Source: Motacilla alba alba (Eukaryota > Chordata > Aves > Passeriformes > Motacillidae). Taken from it: a stretch of 64,000 nt of DNA. Positions 1 through 13,600 of the stretch are shown here, in pieces. Each line of letters begins with the position of its first letter. Position 1 is the first letter of the stretch. The stretch is taken from contig NC_052031.1 of the NCBI RefSeq assembly GCF_015832195.1, positions 10,169,850 to 10,233,849 of the forward strand. Direction: 5' to 3'. A program made the position numbers and the translations under genes. Below the pieces are notes generated by a model. It was given only the letters and a program-made list of their open reading frames with translations. It made no database searches and was not told the origin of the DNA.

Positions 1-56
1 TTAGCTAACACAGATGTGGGTGTATTCTATATCAAGTATACTTCTAGATAGAATGA

Positions 57-106
57 AAAAAAACAACCAACAAACCAACTAAAAAAAAAAAAAAAACAAC
101 AAACCA
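57..106. repeat. A-rich/CAAC simple repeat
   Basis: A run of 16 A at 81-96 is flanked by CAACCAACAAACC units. Confidence 0.85.
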
Positions 107-778
107 GTGAATTAAGGAGAAGGTGATACATGTTGAACCTTTCATGTGTTATGGTTTATTACAGAAATGAGACTTGGGCACTTAACTTTGAATTTTCTGG
201 GGTGCAGGAATATCTGTTTTTCAGTGCCTGAGAACAGATATATTACAAACTGTTAGTAGCCATTTCCCAGATTTATTACAGTTTTATTCTGTTAAGATGC
301 TCTGTTGCTTTTTTTGAATTCCACTTTTTTTTTATTTTTTTATTTCAGCTTCATGTCTTGGGCCATTTGAGTGGTTTGGTTTTTTTCCCTTTGGTGCAGA
401 TTCTTGGAATTTTTTTCTAGGCTGTTGTATTTATCTTCAGGAGAAAGTTATAGAGGAGGAGACATAAATAATATAATAAAACTCTTAAATCTCACTTTAA
501 AACATCACTTCCCTACAAATATTACAAGATCTAGTAATCCTTATCTCTTAATTTATAGCCTAATCTTAACAAGTCTACTAAAGTGCAAAAATCAACAATT
601 CTAGTTTTTGGATTCGGCACTTCACTGTTTAGTTATTTTACTATCTGTAGACCGTCTCCTTTTTTTTGGTATATGTTTATTTGAGATCTATTTTTGCATA
701 TATTTGACTGGGTATGTGCAGAGGTGTGAGCATAGATATTAAACCCTTCACAATACATTTTTGGGTGATATTACAATT

Positions 779-1095
779 AGAGAATCATAAAATATGCTAA
801 GTGGGAAGGGAGTGGACCATCAGGATCCATCAGGATCATTGAGTCCAGCTCCTGGCTCCAGGACCTGTGTGCCTCCAGAGCATTGTCCAGATGCTTCTTG
901 AACTCTGTCAGGCTTGGTGCTGTAATCACATCCCTGGAGAGCCTGTACCAGTGCTCAGCTACCCTCTGGATGAAGAACCTTTCCCTGATACGCAACCTAA
1001 ACCTTCCCTGACACAGCTCCCTGTTTTTTTTCATGAGTCCACTGGTCCCAAGAGTGAAGAGATGGGTACCTGTCCCTCCAAACAGGAAACAGTAG
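779..1095 (-). mobile_element. CR1 LINE 3'-end fragment, decayed
   Basis: The + strand begins agaatcataaaat and continues through gagtccagctcctgg, ccagatgcttcttgaactc and cctggagagcctgtaccag. This is the usual order of a reversed CR1 3' end. Translated on the minus strand it gives R-E-R-F-F-I-Q-R-V-A-E-H-W-Y-R-L, then P-S-L-T-E-F-K-K-H-L-D-N-A-L, a tail peptide widely seen in avian CR1 copies. It is truncated at its 5' end and diverged, and is a non-autonomous relic. Confidence 0.8.
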
Positions 1096-1660
1096 CATGA
1101 AAAGAAACAAAATCAAGCTGAAAATATCTTGTCTACCTAATTGACAGAGCTTTTAATGACCTAATGGAGCCACTTCTGGAAGCAAGACCTGACACAAAGT
1201 CAAGTTTAGAGAGTCCATGCATAATCTTTAATTGAACAGCAGGTCAAAGGGGATCTAAGACATAATTAGACAGTAACCATTTAAAAATTATAATTAACAT
1301 CTCATGGTGCCTCAGGGAATTTTTCATCTTTACATAAACATATATTTATTTATAATTATCTACTTGACAAAATGAGAGGCATATAATACAAGCTTATTGC
1401 TTACAGGAAACCTCAAGAGTTGGAAATTTGATATTTCTTCACAAAGCAATCTCTTGAGAGAGTAATATCTTAAAACTACTCTGAAAAAAACAGATAAACC
1501 TTTCTGCAAAATACATGGTGTAGCAATTTTCTCCTTAACCTTTAAAAGCAAGCTTATAAAATTTAATGTTGTGATCTCATTTCTGTAGTACCTTTTAAGA
1601 GCCTTACATTGGAAATGGGCTGTAAACTGTTAACTTTCAATCCATCCTTATTTTTTATCT

Positions 1661-1676
1661 TTTTTTTTTTTTTTTT
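1661..1676. repeat. T homopolymer
   Basis: Sixteen consecutive T bases. Confidence 0.9.
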
Positions 1677-3007
1677 CATTGTAGCAGGGGGCTAGAATGT
1701 GGACCTACATACCAAATTTTGCTCTGTAATGCCACTCAGGTCCCTTAAATGTGAATTGGTTTTATTTCAGCATGACTTGCCCATTTGCAATAGATGAATT
1801 TTCTTTCCTGTGTGCAATACCATAACGTAAGCAGGATCTCTATGACAAGTTGCAGTTTTCATTGGATTTATACCTACATCTTTAGCTCTTTTCAAAGGTT
1901 TTTTTCCTCTAGGTTTCTTTCCACTCTTGGATTGCTGATCTAGGTGCTTCAATTTAAGTATTGCTTACAATCCCAGTATGCAACACAAAAGAAAGAATTA
2001 GTGACTAAACGATCAAAAAGCCTTTGCTTTTCAAAAATAAGTATGCATTTGAAATTACCTAAAATTGGTGGGGGGGAGAGGGAGGAGAATTAACGAAACA
2101 CTTACAACTGATTGAGGTGAAAAGCATGATTTATGATAAGGTACTTTGTTTCACAATGCAATTTCATTGGTTACTGGTTCTAGTCCATTGATTCTTTAGT
2201 GCAGCAGTGTTGATCACTTAATGTTCAATTTTAAAGTTTCTCAGTATAGGTCTTTCTCAAGAAGGTATAGAACATGTTTAAATATTCCATATTGGTTTCA
2301 TTATATAAACTATTTGATTAATTAAAACAAGTATTGTTACAGAAGAACTTTATGAATGTAAGTTTCTGTGTAACTAGAAACACAAGTGTTTAGCTGAAAT
2401 GTGAATTTTCTTGTATTTTAAGTTAATTGACCCAACTCATAAATGTCAACATTCACTTTGCTGTCCTTACTGTCAGAGCCCAGATCTATGAACATTAAGA
2501 TCTTTTTAATGTGTGCTAATGAGCTGTTCATGCAGCCCTACCTTAATATTAGCAATAACTCATCAATGTCTTTTTCCTACATAATCCATTTTGAAAGGGA
2601 CATCTCTGATACATTTTTATTATACATAGTTTTGTTGATGTCATTCTGCTTGTTCTTATTGCAGTACACTGAAATTAGCCAGCATTTGTTTTTCTGTAAA
2701 CAGTCTTCTCTGAGGTTGGGAAGTGCAATTAGAGTGACATCTCAGAAAAAAAGTATTTTTAGAAGATATTTTCTGTGCAAATAAACCCAGGGTGTATTTG
2801 GCATGCAAATAATAAAACAGGAAGAAGAGAGTGTAAGGAATTTAAAGAAAATGCCCAAGGAAAAGAAGTGTGTTTCTTAAAATTTAATTTCTGGATTAGT
2901 TAAATTAAATCTTACGGCTTTCTCTATATTCCAGCTTGCTTTTTGTAGCTGTTGCTTCCCATGTTAGGATGCGACTCTCTAATAACAGATTTGTTTTTCT
3001 TTGGCAG

Positions 3008-3139
3008 CAACGATCGTGTTAAATGAGCTCAACTGGACGGCAGCGCTGGATGATGTGTTCAAGCGCAACCGGGAAGAGGACCCCACGTTATTGTGGCAGG
3101 TTTTTGGCAGTGCCACTGGCCTCGCAAGGTATTACCCAG
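3008..3139 (+). CDS. CACNA2D1: CACNA2D1 internal exon a (132 bp), VWA_N/Cache segment
   Basis: This exon encodes about residues 176-219 in human precursor numbering, just before the VWA domain. The acceptor is ttggcag and the donor is CCCAG|gtaact. The first two bases complete a codon begun in the upstream exon (phase 1), and one base is left over at the end. The readable peptide starts [10 protein letters not shown] and contains [17 protein letters not shown]. The N-W-T sequon at 3031-3039 matches the human N184 glycosylation site. The tryptophan of L-L-W (W205) and the A-R-Y-Y stretch (A215-Y218) fall in the region lining the drug pocket in published alpha-2/delta-1 structures. Differences from human here are four conservative changes. 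Length is a multiple of three with the same phase at both ends. Confidence 0.95.
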
Positions 3140-5008
3140 GTAACTGAACTGTCCTGGACAACTGTCCTATGCCATGTATTGAATTAAAAATATAACTACG
3201 AATTGCTTTTTTACATTACATTTTTTTACATAGGCACTGTTTCTTTGTGTCAGAATTACACACCCAAGGACTGTGAAATTATTCTGGCATAAAGCTAACA
3301 TGAGGGGGAAGGAACTGGGAGTGAAAGATGTAATTAGTATTTTTTTAAGTAAGAAGAACAGAAGATTATGTCCTTTGAAAAGCAGAAGAGTTGAATTTAA
3401 TTTTATTTTTCTATTATTTTCTATATCTTGAGTAAATATTCACTTGAATATTTGCAAGTGAGATTTTTACACTTGTCTCATTTTAAAGATAGTGACCTGG
3501 AAAGTAGACATATAGTCATGTTTAACATCAGTGAAAATGTGAGTACACATCCACAACCTCTGACAGGTACATATTTGCTATTAGTGCTAAGGTCAATTCA
3601 ACTTGATTACTTCAACCAGCATCTGTTTCACCAAAGAATCTCATCACTTGATGACATTAATTAATTTAAATAGATGCATATTTTACTGAATTTAGATAAT
3701 GAGTAGCCTGAATTTGATTTTTGTTGTTTGCTATGTAGTGGAAAGCCTTGCTTTACAGCAAGACCTGTGCTGCTGCTGCTGTTGTTAAGTGATGCTCTTA
3801 TCAATGCCTGAATAGTGTGTCCACTACGCACATAACAATTGTGTGAAGTGTGTTGACTCATGCCTGAGGAAGAATTCTGAGAACCTTTCTCTTCTGTTTA
3901 TACAAGATTGTTTGTGTTTCTGAGGGCGAAGGGGATTATTCTAAAGCTGTTATTGTATCATTAGCACAAGTGCTAGCACAGGCAGAGAAGCTGCCTCAGG
4001 CTAGTTTACAGGAAGAATATTTCATAGCACTTGAATCCTGTTTGTTTTGTCATGCTGGATGATCATGAAATAAATACAGGGAGATGTTGCAGAAAAAAAA
4101 AAAGAAAATGCAAATTTATTATTTGTTTTGTTTTCCGACTGTTCCAATGCTTTTGGGATCTATTTAGTACTGAAAAATAATGTTTCTTAAATATATCTCT
4201 CAGCCAATCTCTAGGAAATAATATTTCAGATGAAAATAAATCCCATATATTTAAAAATAAATTCCTATATCTAGCTTACCTGTCTACTCCAGTTGTTGAC
4301 CAACACAACATAGGAGCCTCAAAATCTCTATGCATTCCTCCTTAGAATACCTGTATAAAATGGCAGAAGCTTTTCTCTGTTTTGCAGATGCAAATGTTAC
4401 TTGTAAGTACTTCATCTAAAAAGTAATTTTAACACAGTTTTAAATTTATTGTAAAGCCCAGACACTCACACCTGCTATTTATTCCATAGCTAAGTATTTA
4501 ACAGCTGTCCAATTCTGACAGAACATAAATTCCTAAGTAATTCCCCAGTTCTTAAATGCTGGACATGCATACACAGTGTGGAGCAGTCTGATACTCTGTA
4601 AGTTATTTCGGTTGTTTTGTGCATCTGCTTCCCATTGTAGCTCAAATTGAAAAGCCTTTTACATTTTAGGTTTGGATAATAGGTCTTTGGGCAAAGTTCT
4701 CCATCCCTCTCTTGTTGTAAACTTCTTCTCGGTTTGCTGATAGAGCAGGTGTTCTAAAAATTAATTCAGGTTTCATATACTGAAGTGCTTGCTTTTCATA
4801 TTTGTATTTTGAAAATTATATTATAAATTGTAAAAAATTACTTCATTATATTGGCCTTTTGTAAGCCTGTTTTAAAATGATGATTTTTTTTCCGCAGTGA
4901 TGATAATTGGGAAAGAATTTGGAAATATCAAAACCCAAAATGAAAATGCATAGAGAAGTCTGCTCAATATTATCTGGAACATGTTCACCCAGTCTTTCTT
5001 ATCGTATT

Positions 5009-5014
5009 AAAAAA

Positions 5015-5046
<32 letters not shown>

Positions 5047-5048
5047 AA
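5009..5048. repeat. A homopolymer, 40 bp with one G
   Basis: An A tract interrupted once by G. No retroposon body with a clear 3' end is recognised directly upstream. On the gene's sense strand it could prime oligo-dT in RNA libraries. Confidence 0.9.
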
Positions 5049-7304
5049 GTTCAGTACCTCTATACTGTAAAGGGTGTTTTCAAACAGAGTTTTTGTGTAT
5101 TAATGTTTTTTACCTGATATTATCCATATTATCCCACTGCTTTGAGTCATGGGCAAAGGGTAGGTGCATCTCTTCTGTTTTGAGGAGGCTCTTGGGCTGT
5201 CCTTTTCACCACAGTAACCAAAAGCATGAAGGGATCTTTCTATGAGCAGCCCTGTGAGAAGGATGTGTAAAATATGAATGCTTGAGCCACCAGCACCCCA
5301 GTCTTCCCCTGTCACTTGTGGGTACATTCTTCTCCCTAGGCCTGGGCTGATGAGACCACAGTGCTGCCTTTATCTTATCCTGAGTTCCTGCTGCAGTCCC
5401 AGTTCCAGGGAGCAGCCCTGTTTGGGGAGGGATGGGCTTTGGTGGGCACGGATGGAGAACCTGTGCAGCTGTGCAAAGATTCTTAGAGGATTTCAGCAGT
5501 GTTTAAGCCATTAACCATTTCATTCTCTCACGTTACTGTCAATATTCTCATTAGTTTCAATGGCACCATATTTTTGAAGAGAAATGCTAAGCTCTGTTAC
5601 TCTACTGGCAATCATCCATTTTGACAGAAGATGCCAAGAGCAATTTTGACATTTCTATTAGCTACTCTATGAACTCTGAAGAGCTCAAAAGTAAACAGAA
5701 ATTTAATAAAAGAGCTCAAAAAAAAAAAAAGCATATAAAGTCCGTGAGACTTTTAAGAAGGATGTAATATATGCTCATTCATATGTTTAAAGGCACAAAT
5801 CACTAATTAGTCTTTCATCCGTTGTAAGACCAGCCCTCAGTAATCACAGGCCTCTACAATCAAAAGGAATTTCTTGAATAAGGACACCTTGTTCCCAGTG
5901 GAGGAGGGTTGAGTTAGGGAATATTTAAACAATTGGACTCAAAGGAACACTAAGTAAGTTTTCCAGAGACACTAAACTGGGAGTAGCTGTCACCTCCCCC
6001 AGGAGCAGAGAGGCCAGTTTAACATAGAATAAACAGTTGCACAAAATTTGGATATTTTATGGTTCTTTAATTTTTTTTTTATATCTAATGAGTCTTAACT
6101 ACAGTTAAAATATGTCAAATTGTTATAACAAGTAAACAGGCTGAATCATAAAATTGTCAACTCATTGAAATTTTAAAAAAAGATGATAAATTTAATAATT
6201 TTAGATAACTTAAATTTAAATAAATTTAATATTATTTAAAAATCGTAGAAATTTCCAGCCTTTTTCCTGCAAGCAGGCAGTTTTCCATCACTAATGTATA
6301 ACTCAAGAGTAAGATCCAGTTTTCAAAAGTGCTGTGGAATGAAGCTGAAATGTATTTTGTGGGACTCTTTTATACAAACACTACTGACGTTCAGTATTAT
6401 GAAAACAGTAAACAAAACCAGAAGAGTTTCTTAGGTAAAACTGTGAGTTACTAAGTTCAAAATTTGGATTCTCTGTGATAGGGCAAGAGAGCCCAAATTA
6501 TTATAAATGTTGAATTGCTTTCTCCTTAGTAGCAGTAGATGTACATCTACCTGACTAATTATTTGATTTCATAAGTCTAATTCCAAAGCCCTGTATTGGC
6601 TTTTAAGATGTCATTTTAAGATGACTATTGACTAATTCTAGTCCAGAAAGAGAGTTTCAATAATTTTTGATTCAAAATAAAAGCAGTAATCTGACAGTGA
6701 TTTATCAAGATCATTGAAATTAGCAATTCATTCCAATCCAATTGAAACTTTTTCTCTCTTTTTATAGATATTGAATCTGTTGCTTGTGGGCTTGCACATG
6801 TAGGGTTCTGTTGGTGCTGTGTGGACAGCATGGTATTTTAATATAGATCAGGTTTCAGATCTAATTTATAATTAACCACAGAGCATTGGACAAATCTTTT
6901 GCTCAAAAATAAATAATTTAATTAAAGTAGTTTAATATGATTGGACAGATATTAAGTTACTTACCTTTTGTGAGGCATCTATCCAGGTAATTTGATTGTT
7001 AGGTTTCAGAAAGCAGCTATCTAAAAGAAAAAATTAATATAATTTTTTGGTGGACTACTTGGAAGTGTAGCTATAAGGTAACCAGTTCCTCTTTTAATCA
7101 TGAAATTCTTTTTAATTATAGACATAATTAGGATTATAATTGTTAATCAATGTTTCATTAAAACACTGCACTGGGAGGCATACTATTTTCACTGCAGCAA
7201 TTACTAATTAAACAAACTTTAAAAACTACTTTGTATTTATTTATGTGCCTTTTACCAGATACCATCTCTCCCTTTGTTCATTTTTCTGGGTCTTTTTGGG
7301 GTAT

Positions 7305-7396
7305 TTTTGTTTTGGTTTGGTGGTGGTTTTTTTTTTTTGTTTTTGTTTTTGTTTTTTTTTTTTGTTTTGTTTTTTTGTTTTTGTTTTTTTTTTTGT
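7305..7396. repeat. T-rich GTTTTT simple repeat
   Basis: T runs separated by single G bases, with a TGG-rich start. Open frames over it encode only F-rich low-complexity peptide. Confidence 0.9.
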
Positions 7397-9140
7397 ACTC
7401 CAGACAGCAGACATTTATTTGTAGTTAAATATGATACAGGACGCTTTCTGGCTACAGTAATAAATCTACTTAAGAAAAATGGGTTGCATAGGATTACTCA
7501 AATGAAAACACATTCCTGATTTAGATGAATGTTTAGTAAAAACTGTTTGATCAGCAGCCCTGACTCATCTCTCTTAGGGAATTACACTAAATAATAATCT
7601 TCCCAAGGGTTATACTAGAAAGGGTAATACTGATAGGGAGACTGATTGTATTGATAGTTTCAGATTTCAGCTAGTGGGTTACAAACATCCATAACAGGGG
7701 CATGATGATGTATGAATAGATTCAGCATCTTTTATGAGGAAATGCTGAACCTGGGCACATTGGGACAGTATTTGGTCTGCAGTGACCAAAGGTCTCAAGG
7801 TGAGAATGTGCCACACTTGGTCAAGATCCAAAATGTTGAGTCAATTCATAACAAAAATAAAACTGAGAAAGAAAATACTCTCCTGTTCCCAGCTGTCCCA
7901 AATCTTCCCAGTTCTACCTGGAAATTTAACAAGGGCCTATGGGAAGTTCAGCTGAAAGCTTGTGTTCACAATATGGTATTTCTGGCAAAAGATATGTCTT
8001 CAAGTCTCCCAGGCTTCTGCACAGATCTGTGACTTTTCTCTGTCTTTGTGGGGTCTTTTTGTTGGGGGTCTTTCATAGAGGAGAAAGCAGATTCCAGCCT
8101 GCAGCTCCACACCCTTCTGTTGTCACCTCACCTAGACACACATACTTGTCCTCTTCGTTTGACCTTACCTGTATTACCTGTATTAGAGAGGAATTCTTAC
8201 TTTAAGTGGATCTGATCATGCCCTAATCATATATACATGTGATTCCTAAGTTCATCAGCTCCCTCAGCTTAAAGATGTATCTGTGGTATTAAACAGGGTA
8301 AGTCAGAGTTTTATTGGAATCCTTTAGACAGCCCCATGGTGTGACTGAAGGGAAAACATGTGCTGGCAGCTTTTCCCAATGGACAGCACTGAATGCTGTT
8401 TTCTTTCTTAAATACTGCAAAGTTCTTCAGTTTTGTTCCAGGAGACTTTATGTTCTCAGAGACACCTAGATTATTTTGTGCTATACTGCATATGATATAT
8501 ATGCTGCATGGCATATAAAACACAAGTTTTCATCTGCAAAACATTTCTGGTTAAAAAATACCCAACTAATAAAAACATCATTTTATCCTCATTTTGCAGA
8601 TAAAAGAAACAGATCTAGAGAGATAAAATGGCTTCTTCAGTGATCCTCTGAAGGTTAGGTATTTAAGCCAGGGGTATACATAGCAACAATGCTTCTAGTA
8701 TTGTGTGCATTTATGTTAACTCATATTTAAATTAATTTTAAATATCAGCAGGTCTGGTAATCTCCTCTGGATGTTTCTCATATCAGTACTGAAGAGTACA
8801 GTGAAAAGAACTGTTGCATTGTTCCCTTTCTTTAATGTAGACTTGCCTTCTACTTAGTCTCCCTTTGTTTATCTATGTAATAAGTAGGTATAATATGATG
8901 GAAAATTTAATTAATTAGGAAAAAATCTCTTGGCATTGCTCATGCCAGTATTTTACTAGGGTATTCCTATGGAATTTGAGCTTACCAGGTATTAAATGGA
9001 AAAATTCACACATAAAGAAAGCAGCCCTTCAGTGATGATTTTCCAGAAAAGTAATCTTGCCCCTAAAGTCTTCAAAATTTTGGATTAAAAATATAGATAG
9101 AACAGAGCTATCTGAATAAGGATTATCTCTTATCTTTCAT

Positions 9141-9190
9141 AAAAAACCAACCAACCAACCAAAAAAAAATAAAAAAACCAAAAAAACCTT
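9141..9190. repeat. CCAA/A-rich simple repeat
   Basis: Three to four CCAA units are followed by A runs separated by CC. Confidence 0.85.
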
Positions 9191-9496
9191 AACCTGTTTG
9201 CAGATGTTAGTGAATCAAGTTTCACTTAGCTACTAGAGCATTCACTGCTTAGACAAATTAATAATAGAAGAGCTTTAAAAATCAATTTCTAATAAAATAA
9301 AATGGTATCTCTCAAAATGAAGAACCTGCTGTGCACAGCTGCTCTTGTGTTAGCAATTAATGGCAAGCAATAGTGTTGTGGCCTTGATATTGAACTGTCC
9401 AGAGAAAGTAATTACTGAAGCAGATTCTAAGAGACTGGAAAGCCTAAAAAATCCATAGAAAATGAATCAAAAGCCTTGCAAAACTGAGAATGTCAC

Positions 9497-9522
9497 TTTT
9501 TTTTTTTTTTTTTTTTTTTTTT
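9497..9522. repeat. T homopolymer
   Basis: Twenty-six consecutive T bases. Confidence 0.9.
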
Positions 9523-9797
9523 GCAAAAGGTTTTATATTTTATAGCTGTTAGTTCCTGTTAACAGCTCAACATTTAAAGGAGCCTTTAAAGTAGTCAAAC
9601 AAAGTAAAACCACAAACACTTTCTAGTAATGCAGCTCATAAATTATCAATTAGTGCAATTAGTGTGTGTGAGGTAGATACTTCACTTTTTCATAGAAATA
9701 AGCCTCTTTGAGTGTTTTTCATGGTTTTTTTTTTCTTTTTTCCTTTGAAATCTGGGAGGGAGGAACAGGAACTGACATGATTTGGATCTAACCATAC

Positions 9798-10104
9798 TCA
9801 TCATAGAATTGTTGGTGGAAAATACCTTTGAGATCGTCAAGTGTAGCCATCAGCCCAGCACCACCACCACCTTTACCACTAAACCATGTCCTCAAATGCC
9901 ACATCCACACATTTTTTTAACTTCCAGGGATGGTGACTGTCACTTCCTTGCACTGCATGTATCAATCCTTCACAGCGCTTTTTGGTAATAAATTTTTACT
10001 AATCCCATCTAAATCTCCCCTGGCACATCTTAAGGCTGTTTCATCCTGGTCCCTTGTTACTTGAGAGAAGAGATTGACACCCACCTCACTACAACGTCAT
10101 TTCA
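9798..10104 (-). mobile_element. CR1 LINE 3'-end fragment
   Basis: The + strand reads tcatagaattgttggtgg, then actaaaccatgtcctc, tccagggatggtgact, and near the end acttgagagaagag and gacacccacctcactacaac. These are hallmark blocks of one common avian CR1 subfamily in reverse orientation. The element is 5'-truncated, diverged and inactive. Confidence 0.82.
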
Positions 10105-13100
10105 TGATATGAAAAATCTTACAGTAAGTTCAGTTATGGCCCATTTTTCAAAACTGATGTGCTGAATTTTGCAGTTACACAGGCAGATCCACTGAGTTAC
10201 AGGATAACCTGCTATTTCTAGTGAGTTAAAGAAATTACATACTGCAGCTCACCATGCCTTCTTGCTGAAATTCATGCCATCTTTGTGTCTTTATGATACA
10301 GATTTAAATCTCCAGAATTTACTTTTATAGGAGAAAAAAGAAAACCACTAAACAGCCAACAAAACACCTTCTTCTCCTCAAGCTCTGACACTCCAGCCCT
10401 CTTTGGGAAAATGGTCACTAGTTTGGGTGAAACTAATGCAAGCAACACATTTAGGATGAAATTCAGTTCATACATGCAGAAAGAGAAATGTTTGCCTCTG
10501 AAATAAGATAACAGAAAGAGGTGCATTTGAAGTGGCAGACTGCAGTATGTATTGCTCATTCTAATCGCTCTTGGGCGTTTTAGTACATAGGGACCAAAAA
10601 TCAATATATTTGTTTGTGTATGGACTATTACCATATCAAATCTTTGTCTAACTGATTTGTGATAAAACTGAGTGCAGTATTGCCCTAACATAATCACCCA
10701 TTACCACATGGGTAATACATTATAAAACACCTCACGATTATTATCCTCTCTTTTCTGTATTGTGATGATGCTGTGAAAGTTACAGAAGATATTGCACAGA
10801 CCTGTATAACTTAGATAGATTTTACCTGGACAGATTTTAAGGTCTTGGCAATTTCAGTCACCAGGAGGAAAAAATCACAAGGGAATGGCTGCATTCAGTC
10901 CTGACTGAACATCTGGTGTGGTAGCACAGAGCTGGTCAGTAACAATCTCTCTCTTGGGAGGATGGTACTAACCAGAATTAACCCAAAGCATCATTATGGT
11001 ACAGATATCTTGAATACTAATTATAGAAGTTGAAAACACTTTATGATTATTAATGTTAGGGGCTTTTAAAGTTATGGCTGTTTCTTATTTTTAGATACCA
11101 TGTCTCACCTTTTACTGAAAAACAGCTAAGGAATTCTACAAAAGTGCTGTTGCTACACTGAACTGACTTCTTTCTGAACAGAAAATCGAGGAGTATCACA
11201 TTTCTCAAATAGTCTGGGCTATCACATGTCTGAAATCAGGGTTTTTTTTGCATAATTTCACTAAAAGAATTCTGAAACACCATCAAAGTATATGCTGTAA
11301 CTCATACCTTTTGCTCCATCTGAGGAAGACTTTGCTGAATCTGGCTCAGGGAATTGAATAATCTGTGGTTGTGATTGTTTTGAATATACACATGAATGTT
11401 AATTTAAGAGATTGAAAGATAAAATTTGGAGTTTGTCAAAATAAAATTATGCCGTCTGAGATTTGATAATTGGTGCTTGTTACCTATCTTAACATCAGCT
11501 TTTAGCCTTTTTTCTCAAATGTGTTAAAAATGTAAAGGGATGTAAAGCTGTTAAAATTCATCTCTGCCTCTCTGTTCCTTGCACATGCATACCTACCCAG
11601 TAGAACAGGGCAGAACTTTCAGGAGAGTTTCCCTCATGACACTCACCTATGCCTCTGGAATCATCTCATTAATTCAGAATGGGAGGTTGTAGCCAAGGTC
11701 TGCCTTTCCTAACAAATATTTTCATTTAGGCTCTACCCTGTGACAGTCTCTATATTTCATTAATTGGTTCTGCTTGTAATCAACAAATCTGAGGATTTCT
11801 ACTCTAAATGTGCAGAAATAACAGAAAAACATGGCTCACTCTTGCTTGAATTATATCCTGTCCTTGTATCTCAATGATGCAAACAGAAGTGGGAGGGTCA
11901 TCAAACCCAGTGAATAATTTATAAAGTATCAAATCTATCCACATGCCAAACAGGAAGATCATCAAAAGGGAACATGAATAAAGCCTGATGTATGCACCAG
12001 AGAACTGTGCAGTGTTGACATAGTTCAAAGATACTCATATGCAACAATGAGCTGTGACGGGGCTGATTTCTTGAAGATATTGGTAAACCAGGTTTCAAAC
12101 AACCTTATAACAATACTTTAAACCATGGCTTATATAAACAAAACTGTAAATCTCAAAAATCCTTGATCAATTTAAGTTTTTCAGGGAACAGTGTAATCAT
12201 ATTTTTTATGTTTTTCATTTTGCTTTTATTTTAGATCACGTAACAGCTTTTGTCAGTAAGATATAAGCCAGTTTCCCCAAATGGCTTTATAGTGTGTTCT
12301 GTGTATGGACCAAAAAAAGCAACACATCTCCTTCATTGGTCTCCACCCCTTCTAATTATTTTCTTCATAATTATAAACGCGTACTTACCTATTTTTGCAT
12401 AGAAAGTATATATCATCTTTTAAAAAATTGGTGGTTTTTTTTAAAATTACTAGATCAAGATAAGTTAAAAATTATCACTGGAGATCAAATATCATAAGGG
12501 AATTTCAGTTTCCTGTTAATAACAATTTCAACAATATCCATAAATACTCAGAATTTTACTAAAACCAGTGAATACATTTCAGGACATTCAAAGCCATCTA
12601 AAATTAAAAGTATTATTCCAGATAGAGACTAGGATGAATGGGTAATTTAGCCATGTGAATTCTTGAGGTTGGAGTGGGAATTCAGCACTTCTTTGGTGTG
12701 AATGAATTTTCAGACACTAAGGGCTGAGTCCTTATATATGTTGTGCAGAGCCAGAGCCTTGCAGAGACTTTCTACTAGATTATGTAAATTGTTGTAGAAA
12801 CCATCAGAAAGATCAATCAAACAAGTTTTCTCATTACACATTATATATCTTAATTAGTGTATGATCCAGCAGCCATTAATATCTTGTGATAAATCATGCA
12901 GTCATTGAAAATTAAGCATGTAGAAGCTTGTTATATTTTTTTTTTCTGGAAAGAAAATAATATATTTATTAGGAAAACAAAACTTATTGACCCATGGCAC
13001 AGGAAATAGTGGTTTAACAGCATGGTAATAAATAATGTTTTTAAAGACCTTCTCCAGATCTCCCTGAAGCTGCTGACAGTCATTCCAGGACTGTGTGCAC

Positions 13101-13535
13101 TGCAACAGCCATGCTAATGAGCAAAAGGTAGAATTTAGTTGTTGTGTTCACCACTGTGTCTATCTACCCAAAACAAAAGCTGTGCTGCCATTCACAATCT
13201 CATTCATAATCTCCAGAAGGAGCAGGTAGGCTGTAAGTAGTGTGCTGAGTGGCTTCTGCTCAGTTTATTTTGTATGTAATTGTGCTGTTATTAGAGTTTT
13301 TAGCCTATTTGTCATGAATGGCTTCCTTTCCATTGTTCTTTTTAATCTGCTAATAGAGATATACTCAAAAAGACAGTTTGGGCCTCACTGCAATCCAGGC
13401 AATTACTAAAAGCTATGGTAGAACTGAGTCCAGGCTTAGCAGCTCAAGGTTTAACTGAAGGAATTCTGCTGTAGATCAGTTTGGAAAAAATTGTCTTCAT
13501 GTCCTTCATTTTACTGTCTCAAACAGAGGTTCTCC

Positions 13536-13540
<5 letters not shown>

Positions 13541-13566
<26 letters not shown>

Positions 13567-13600
13567 CAAAAAAAAAAAAAAAAAAAAAACAAAGAAAAGA
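13541..13600. repeat. A homopolymer, about 60 bp with two C interruptions
   Basis: This is the longest A tract in the window, interrupted by single C bases, then degrading to caaagaaaagaaa. No element body is recognised next to it. Confidence 0.9.

Larger units (their letters stand above)
1..3007 (+). other. CACNA2D1: CACNA2D1 intron (3' part)
   Basis: This is the end of the intron before exon a; its donor lies outside the window. It holds an A-rich/CAAC tract at 57-106, a CR1 fragment at about 779-1095, and a T tract at 1661-1676. A G-rich patch lies near 2067-2089. The polypyrimidine tract before 3007 is short and mixed (gatttgtttttctttggcag). A 113-codon open frame at 2443-2784 shows no recognisable domain and is taken as chance. 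Confidence 0.85.

Noticed and set aside
10272..10697. 141-codon minus-strand open frame, the longest in the window
   Set aside because: No domain, no signal of splice structure or conserved motif, AT-rich intron, and about one frame of this length is expected by chance in 64 kb on six frames.
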